This document shows, piece by piece, positions 59,801 to 64,000 of a DNA stretch of 64,000 nucleotides (position 1 is its first letter; each line of letters opens with the position of its first letter). The notes under the pieces are model-generated. The model was not told the DNA's origin. It saw nothing but the letters and a program-made list of their open reading frames with translations, and searched no databases. Source of the DNA: Pleodorina starrii (Eukaryota > Chlorophyta > Chlorophyceae > Chlamydomonadales > Volvocaceae); the NCBI GenBank assembly GCA_030267565.1, contig BRXU01000001.1:8442501-8506500 (forward strand), given 5' to 3'. Both the position numbers and the translations under genes were made by a program.

Positions 59801-60344
59801 GCCATGTGCAGGAAGGACATGAGTCCGGGCGTTTTCATCGTGGTCAGCGAGCCCTGCGCGTGTACGGGGAAGGGTTCGCCGTTGGGATTGGTTGCATCAA
59901 CGCAGCTGTTCTCAGCAGACGCGAAACCCCTGTCGGCACCTTGACGAGTACGTAGATGGCCGCCTGGCAGGCGAGGTATATTCCGCAATAAACGTACAGT
60001 TTTGTACTCTCGAAGACCTCGCCGAATGCGGCAACATCCTCGGGCAGGACTTGCTGCTTCGCCCGGCGCCTGCCGCTGCCAGGTGCTCGCCCCGTCTCCG
60101 GCCGAGGTACGCTCGGCGCGGGTGACAGAGGGGCTGCGGCTGGAGAGAACGGGTCTTGCGGCCCGGCCTTTTTCTGCTGCAGCGCCTTTTCCAAAAAGTC
60201 CGCGCCAGCCTTCCTCAAAGCTTCTCGCCTCTGTTGATCGGGTGCCGCAGGCGCCGGGGCTGCAGCTGCTGACGCCGGACTGCTCGACACGATTTCCAAC
60301 TCCGCAGCAGCATCGTCTTGCCGACTAGTTTCAGATGCCTCCAT
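56848..60344 (-). CDS. TPT/nucleotide-sugar-transporter-like membrane protein
   Basis: Seven minus-strand exons: 60344-59940, 59853-59677, 58990-58819, 58425-58285, 57764-57619, 57347-57180, 57063-56848; phases agree, 474 residues. The first 110 residues are hydrophilic (Ala/Pro/Gln-rich, then Arg-rich), so the N-terminus is probably cytosolic. About nine or ten hydrophobic helices follow, including YVYCGIYLACQAAIYVLVK, YSALLHSSVNMVLSWAAAVP, ALLLNWLPALPVLLVGFVG and LLAAVAFNFA. The order helix-SVNMVL-helix, late LLSCVAHVGVTW segment and final EKTAGASIGTAVCAVAALG helix resembles triose-phosphate/nucleotide-sugar transporters of the DMT superfamily; that is an impression, not a motif proof. The tail ends in a run of Asp. 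The ATG at 60344 is the first in frame. Gene existence is well supported, substrate unknown. Confidence 0.68.
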
Positions 60345-61086
60345 AGTGATAGTGGTTTGTGATTCTTTTTTATCACACACGCATATTAGGGTCTGCAGCT
60401 TTGCTAGAGTGTAACTGCTGGCCTAGAATTTTAGTCCCTGCGTCAAACCGAGCTTAGTTAGTAAGCTTAGGAGCAATCACATTGAAAACTTGGTTGCTTC
60501 TATTTCGACTTAATATCCAGATAGTGATCATCTCCAAATCGTGATCATCGAAACAACCATCAGCACTGCAAGTACCGTACGAGAAGGGCTTCGCGTCCCG
60601 GCCAGGGCAACACGCGCCGCTTTCGCCCGCCAACGGCCCTGGGGACCGCCGGCAGTCGGCAACCTGCGACCCATCAGCACCCGACCCACTGCCCTCCTCC
60701 CCTCCGCCACACTCCTCGGCAGCTGTCGAAGCGCGCCAAAGGTCGCGCCTCCCAACTACAGAACGCGCCACGCGTCTTCCCCCGTGCAGCCCACCCAAAA
60801 CAGCAATCCTCAATCGCTCCTGCAGCGGCCAGCTAGCGGTCGCAAGCCTTAGCTCCTAGTCTCTAAAAGACGCCCCGCTGCGGCGCCCGCACCCCCGCCA
60901 CGCCCTCCGGGCCGCCGCTCCCGGCTGCGGCGCCCGCAGCAACGCCGTCTTGCAGGCAGTACTTCCCAAACATTCTATGGATTGGGTTGCCTGCCGACGA
61001 CAAAAGGTTGGGTTGCCTGCCGACGACCACTTAAATACGTTCTAAGTTTACCCCGCTGTTCGCACCCCCGATATTTTCTTTTTACC
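60345..61086. other. Intergenic between two minus-strand genes
   Basis: Promoter of the transporter-like gene and 3' region of the mTERF-like gene. An 18-bp phrase, ggttgggttgcctgccgacga without its first bases, is repeated directly near 60985 and 61010. No exon seen. Confidence 0.5.
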
Positions 61087-62963
61087 CTACAGCTCCGGGA
61101 ACATGTAGGTGGTGATCATGGCGGTGGCCTGCGCCAGGCTCAGGCCAGTGGCGTTGGCCAGCGCCGTCAGCGTCTGCCGCAGTGGCTCGTACGGCGCCAG
61201 CAGCAACGCTGGATTCCGCCGTACAATGTCCCGCGCCTCCTCCAGATCCAGCTTGAGCATCCCCGCAAACGACCGCAACCGCTCCATCCCCTCCCCGCCG
61301 CCGCCGCCGCCGCCGCCAGCACCGCCGCCGGCGCCCGACAGCATGCTGACGTAGCCGGGGTAGTTGACCAGTACGGCAGTCGCTGCCTCTGCGCTACAAC
61401 CCAACAGGTCAGCTATAGCCGTGACACTGACCCTCAGAGCATTAGCAGTGGCGGTGGCGGGGTCATCGCCGCCGCCGCCAACGCCGCCGCTGGCGGCGGC
61501 AGCGGCGGCAGCGCTTTCCCGCAGCTTCCGTAGCTGGTCGGCGAGGATGGCGCCGTCGCAACTGACGCTACCGGAACGTACGGCAGCGTGTAAGTGGGGT
61601 TCCAGCTCGCTGGGGAAGCCGGCGGCGGTGATCGCGTCGGCGGCCGTCGGCCCACTGGCGGAGGCGGAGGCGGAGACGGCTCCGCCGCTGGCGCCGCGGC
61701 GCCGCTGCTTGCCGCCCCCAGCTGCAGCGGGAGTCGCCGCCGCCGCTGCAGCCGCTGGTCCAGGGGACGCACCTGGAAGTGACGGCATTGCATTTGTGGG
61801 CTTGTGAATGGTGATACAGGTACTACTTGAGGGGCAGTGGTTTGTGTTCTCGTGTTCTTGGCGCGTTCCGGCGCGTTCCGGTGCAGATAGGTGATAGGAG
61901 GAAGGGAGGGCGGGAGGGCGGGAGGGCGGGAGGGGGGTTTTCGTGCGGTCCTGGTGCGCAGGCGGCCGGCAGTGTGCAAGTGGAGCAGCAGCCAGCAGGG
62001 CCCCAAACAGCTGGTCTGCCTAGGGGCTAGGAGCTCGAGCTGCGCCTAGCTGAGTGGCAGGGGGCCAGCCGGGCAAAGCACAAGACCGATGGGATGTACC
62101 GGCATGGGCCGCCGCTTCCGACAGGCGGCCCTCCCGCCACACTCACCATCGGAACCGCCATCACCACCCCTGGAGGCGGCCCCCGTGCTCGCAAACACCA
62201 TCGCCTCCAGCTCCTCCTCGCTGAGATCCAACAGCTCCCCGTCATCATCATCCTCGGCCTCATCCTCGTCGTACTCATCGTCGGACACATCAGCATCGTA
62301 CGCGTCGCGCCTCCGCCCGCCGCCCTGTGCGCGGCCCCGCTGGCCGCCGCCGCCTCCGCCGCCGCCGCCACGCGGCTCCTCTCGCCGCCCCCGCTGCGGC
62401 CGCTGCTGTTGCTGTGGGGCGCGTGACGCCGGCGCTGATGTGGGGGCCGGAGCCGGTGCAGCCACAGCGGACGACGACGGCGGCGGAGGCGCGGCCGCCC
62501 CGGGCTGCGGCGCGGGCGATTGTGTCGGCGCGGCCTTGTGCCAGCGCCGCGGCTTCGAGTGCGCATAGGCTGACCCCGGGCCGGCCGATTTCAGGCGGCG
62601 GTACATGGCCTGCGGCTTGGGCTGAAGCACCCCCGGGTCACCTCCTGTGCTGCCGGCACCGGCACCGCCACCGGCACTACTGCGGCTCGCGCCGCCGCCC
62701 TTGGGCGCTACCTCCGGACCCGTCCCTGCCGCAGCAGCCAACCTCGTCGACGGGCGGGTCAGGCGCCATGGCCCCGAGGCGCCCCAGGGCGCCGGCTGCG
62801 TGGTTGAGGCGGGGGACATGGCTGGGCAGCTAGCCCAAGAGGCTGACGGCGCGGCAGCGGGCGTGGTAACGGCGCCTGGCCTGGGCGTTTGGGCTGCCGG
62901 GGATGGAAGTCCATGCAGCGCTGTCCTCGTGGCCGGCGGCAAATTTGCGACGTAGGGCCGCAT
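61087..62963 (-). CDS. Possible mTERF-like organelle protein
   Basis: Two exons, 62963-62147 and 61772-61087; the gtgagt donor and cttccag acceptor agree in phase, giving 500 residues. The N-terminal 200 residues are Ala/Pro/Arg-rich with basic blocks (transit-peptide-like start). A strongly acidic block lies at about 217-261 (SDDEYDEDEAEDDDD). The C-terminal 110 residues contain helix pairs with a proline step: LLGCSAEAATAVLVNYP (about 393-410), LKLDLEEARDIVRRNPALLL (about 443-462) and ATGLSLAQATAMI (about 479-491). Leu-rich pairs ending in xxPxLL are the mark of mTERF repeats, which bind organellar nucleic acid. Only two or three repeats are visible, so the call is tentative. The gene shares a divergent promoter with PTH. 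Confidence 0.6.
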
Positions 62964-63431
62964 GTTGTTGCCGTTGGGCTCGCGGCTTCGGAAATCCCTT
63001 GACTGATTTACGGCACGCTATTTCGCGACGGTATTGCAAAGCAAATCCGCCCGAAGCTGCAATTATAGCCCTAAACTGCAGGCTCTACGCTCGTAGCCGC
63101 CGTGGAATCGTGAGACGCCTGGCGAGTTTAGTCTTCGCAGTTGCAACTATCGTAGAGAATAAGCGCAATTGCATAGCGCCCGCTCAGTTCATAAGGCAAT
63201 TGGAGGCGTAGAGCAGCAGACCGCTTTTGTCAGAGTCGGTTTGAGTGGTTGGAAGAACGACTTGCGATGGGGCTCGGTCGCTCAGTCAACTGAACAGCCC
63301 CTCTTACTCCTGTGCCATTTCACACTTTAATTATTCGAACGGTGACCCTGCCATTCTAAAGTTTACGACCTACAGGCTTGAGGCTTCTCCCATCCACGCA
63401 CAGGCCAAACAGCGCTGCTCCTTCCAAAGCC
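62964..63431. promoter_or_regulatory. Divergent promoter mTERF-like / PTH
   Basis: 468 bp between two divergent start codons, less GC-rich than the flanking exons. It should carry both promoters. No individual site can be assigned by eye. Confidence 0.45.
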
Positions 63432-63859
63432 ATGAGCTTGCTCCTGAGCCGTAAAATAGTCAGCGGCCTCTGTAAGGGATTTAAATACAGGGCCCCCATC
63501 GGAGTAGCAGCACCCGCTTGTTGGGCAATGTCCAAGCGCCCGCTGGCGGATGCGGAGCTCGCCTCCGCCCTCAACCCAGGCAACAGCTGCAGAACAACAA
63601 GCAGCAGGAGCGCAAACGGCAGCGCAAACACAGCCGCATCGCCGAGCGTCGCCTCGATGCCTCCGCCCAAGCGTCGCCGTCTGCAGCCGGTCGCGGCGGG
63701 ACCCCCGGCCGCCCAGACAGCGGTCGCGGCGCCCAAGGCCGCAGCGGCTGCCAAGCCGCAGGCGAAGCCGCAGCCCGCTGCAAAGGCCCAGGAGGATGGG
63801 GTGTGGTTGATCGTGGGGTTGGGCAATCCCGGCTCCAACTACGACGACACGCGGCACAA
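63432..63859 (+). CDS. PTH: Peptidyl-tRNA hydrolase, first exon (partial)
   Basis: Cleaves peptidyl-tRNAs released by stalled ribosomes, recycling tRNA. Only exon 1 is in the window: ATG at 63432, donor gtaagc at 63860, ending in phase 2. After about 120 Ala/Arg/Pro-rich residues (MSLLLSRKIVSGLCKGF start, with a basic PKRRR block) comes LIVGLGNPGSNYDDTRH at 126-142, the invariant start of bacterial-type Pth, including the Asn of GLGNPG and the catalytic His of TRHN. The split AA codon fits the expected Asn. The long N-terminus suggests targeting to plastid or mitochondrion. The rest lies beyond 64000; 63860-64000 is intron. Confidence 0.9.
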
Positions 63860-64000
63860 GTAAGCGGCCGGAGGCCCTCCGTGCGCCTCTGTTTCCGCGC
63901 GGACGCCGCTGCATGGCGGTCCAGGGAGCTCCTGGCCTGCTGCTGCATCGCCGTGCAACCCATGCGCCCCCTCGAGGACCTGGTGCTCAAACCCACCGGT

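Overview
The window looks like nuclear DNA of a volvocine or chlamydomonadalean green alga. The GC content is very high. The genes carry many short introns that begin with G-rich and end with C-rich tracts. Proteins hold long Ala, Gln and Gly runs, and TGTAA, the poly(A) signal of these algae, occurs near several gene ends. The gene set is plant-like: chloroplast-type glutamate-cysteine ligase, plant-type sulfiredoxin, an expansin-like wall protein, and a possible mTERF-like organelle factor. I cannot name the species. All exon models were built by eye from splice signals, reading-frame phase and remembered family features; where I give exon lists, the coding length is a multiple of three.

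Layout. 1-8647 is one continuous array of the pentanucleotide GGGCA. It runs into the 3' exons of a drug/metabolite-type transporter (to 10880), whose introns also hold a perfect GGGCCA array (9191-9686) and a 12-bp repeat. Then come GSH1 (+, 11545-17317, 12 exons); a long coiled-coil and Gln-rich protein (-, 19085-25918, 7 exons); an expansin-like secreted protein (-, 27088-29569, 9 exons); TRAPPC11 (+, 31059-42896, 21 exons); sulfiredoxin (-, 44867-47038, 5 exons); an unrecognised multi-pass membrane protein (+, 47590-52057, 11 exons); a Gln-rich single-pass membrane protein (+, about 53712-55061); a TPT/nucleotide-sugar-transporter-like protein (-, 56848-60344, 7 exons); an mTERF-like protein (-, 61087-62963, 2 exons); and the first exon of peptidyl-tRNA hydrolase (+, from 63432, continuing past the window).

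The genes do not form a pathway cluster. Two belong to thiol/redox metabolism (GSH1 makes gamma-glutamylcysteine, sulfiredoxin repairs over-oxidised peroxiredoxin). Two may serve translation or organelle expression and share a 468-bp divergent promoter (mTERF-like and PTH). TRAPPC11 and the transporters belong to the secretory and membrane system.

The most unusual content is the repeat DNA at the left end: 8.6 kb of G3N2 repeat, every unit able to feed a G-quadruplex, with variant units in the left three-quarters and about 2.17 kb of pure repeat at the right edge. It appears to lie in an intron of an expressed transporter gene.
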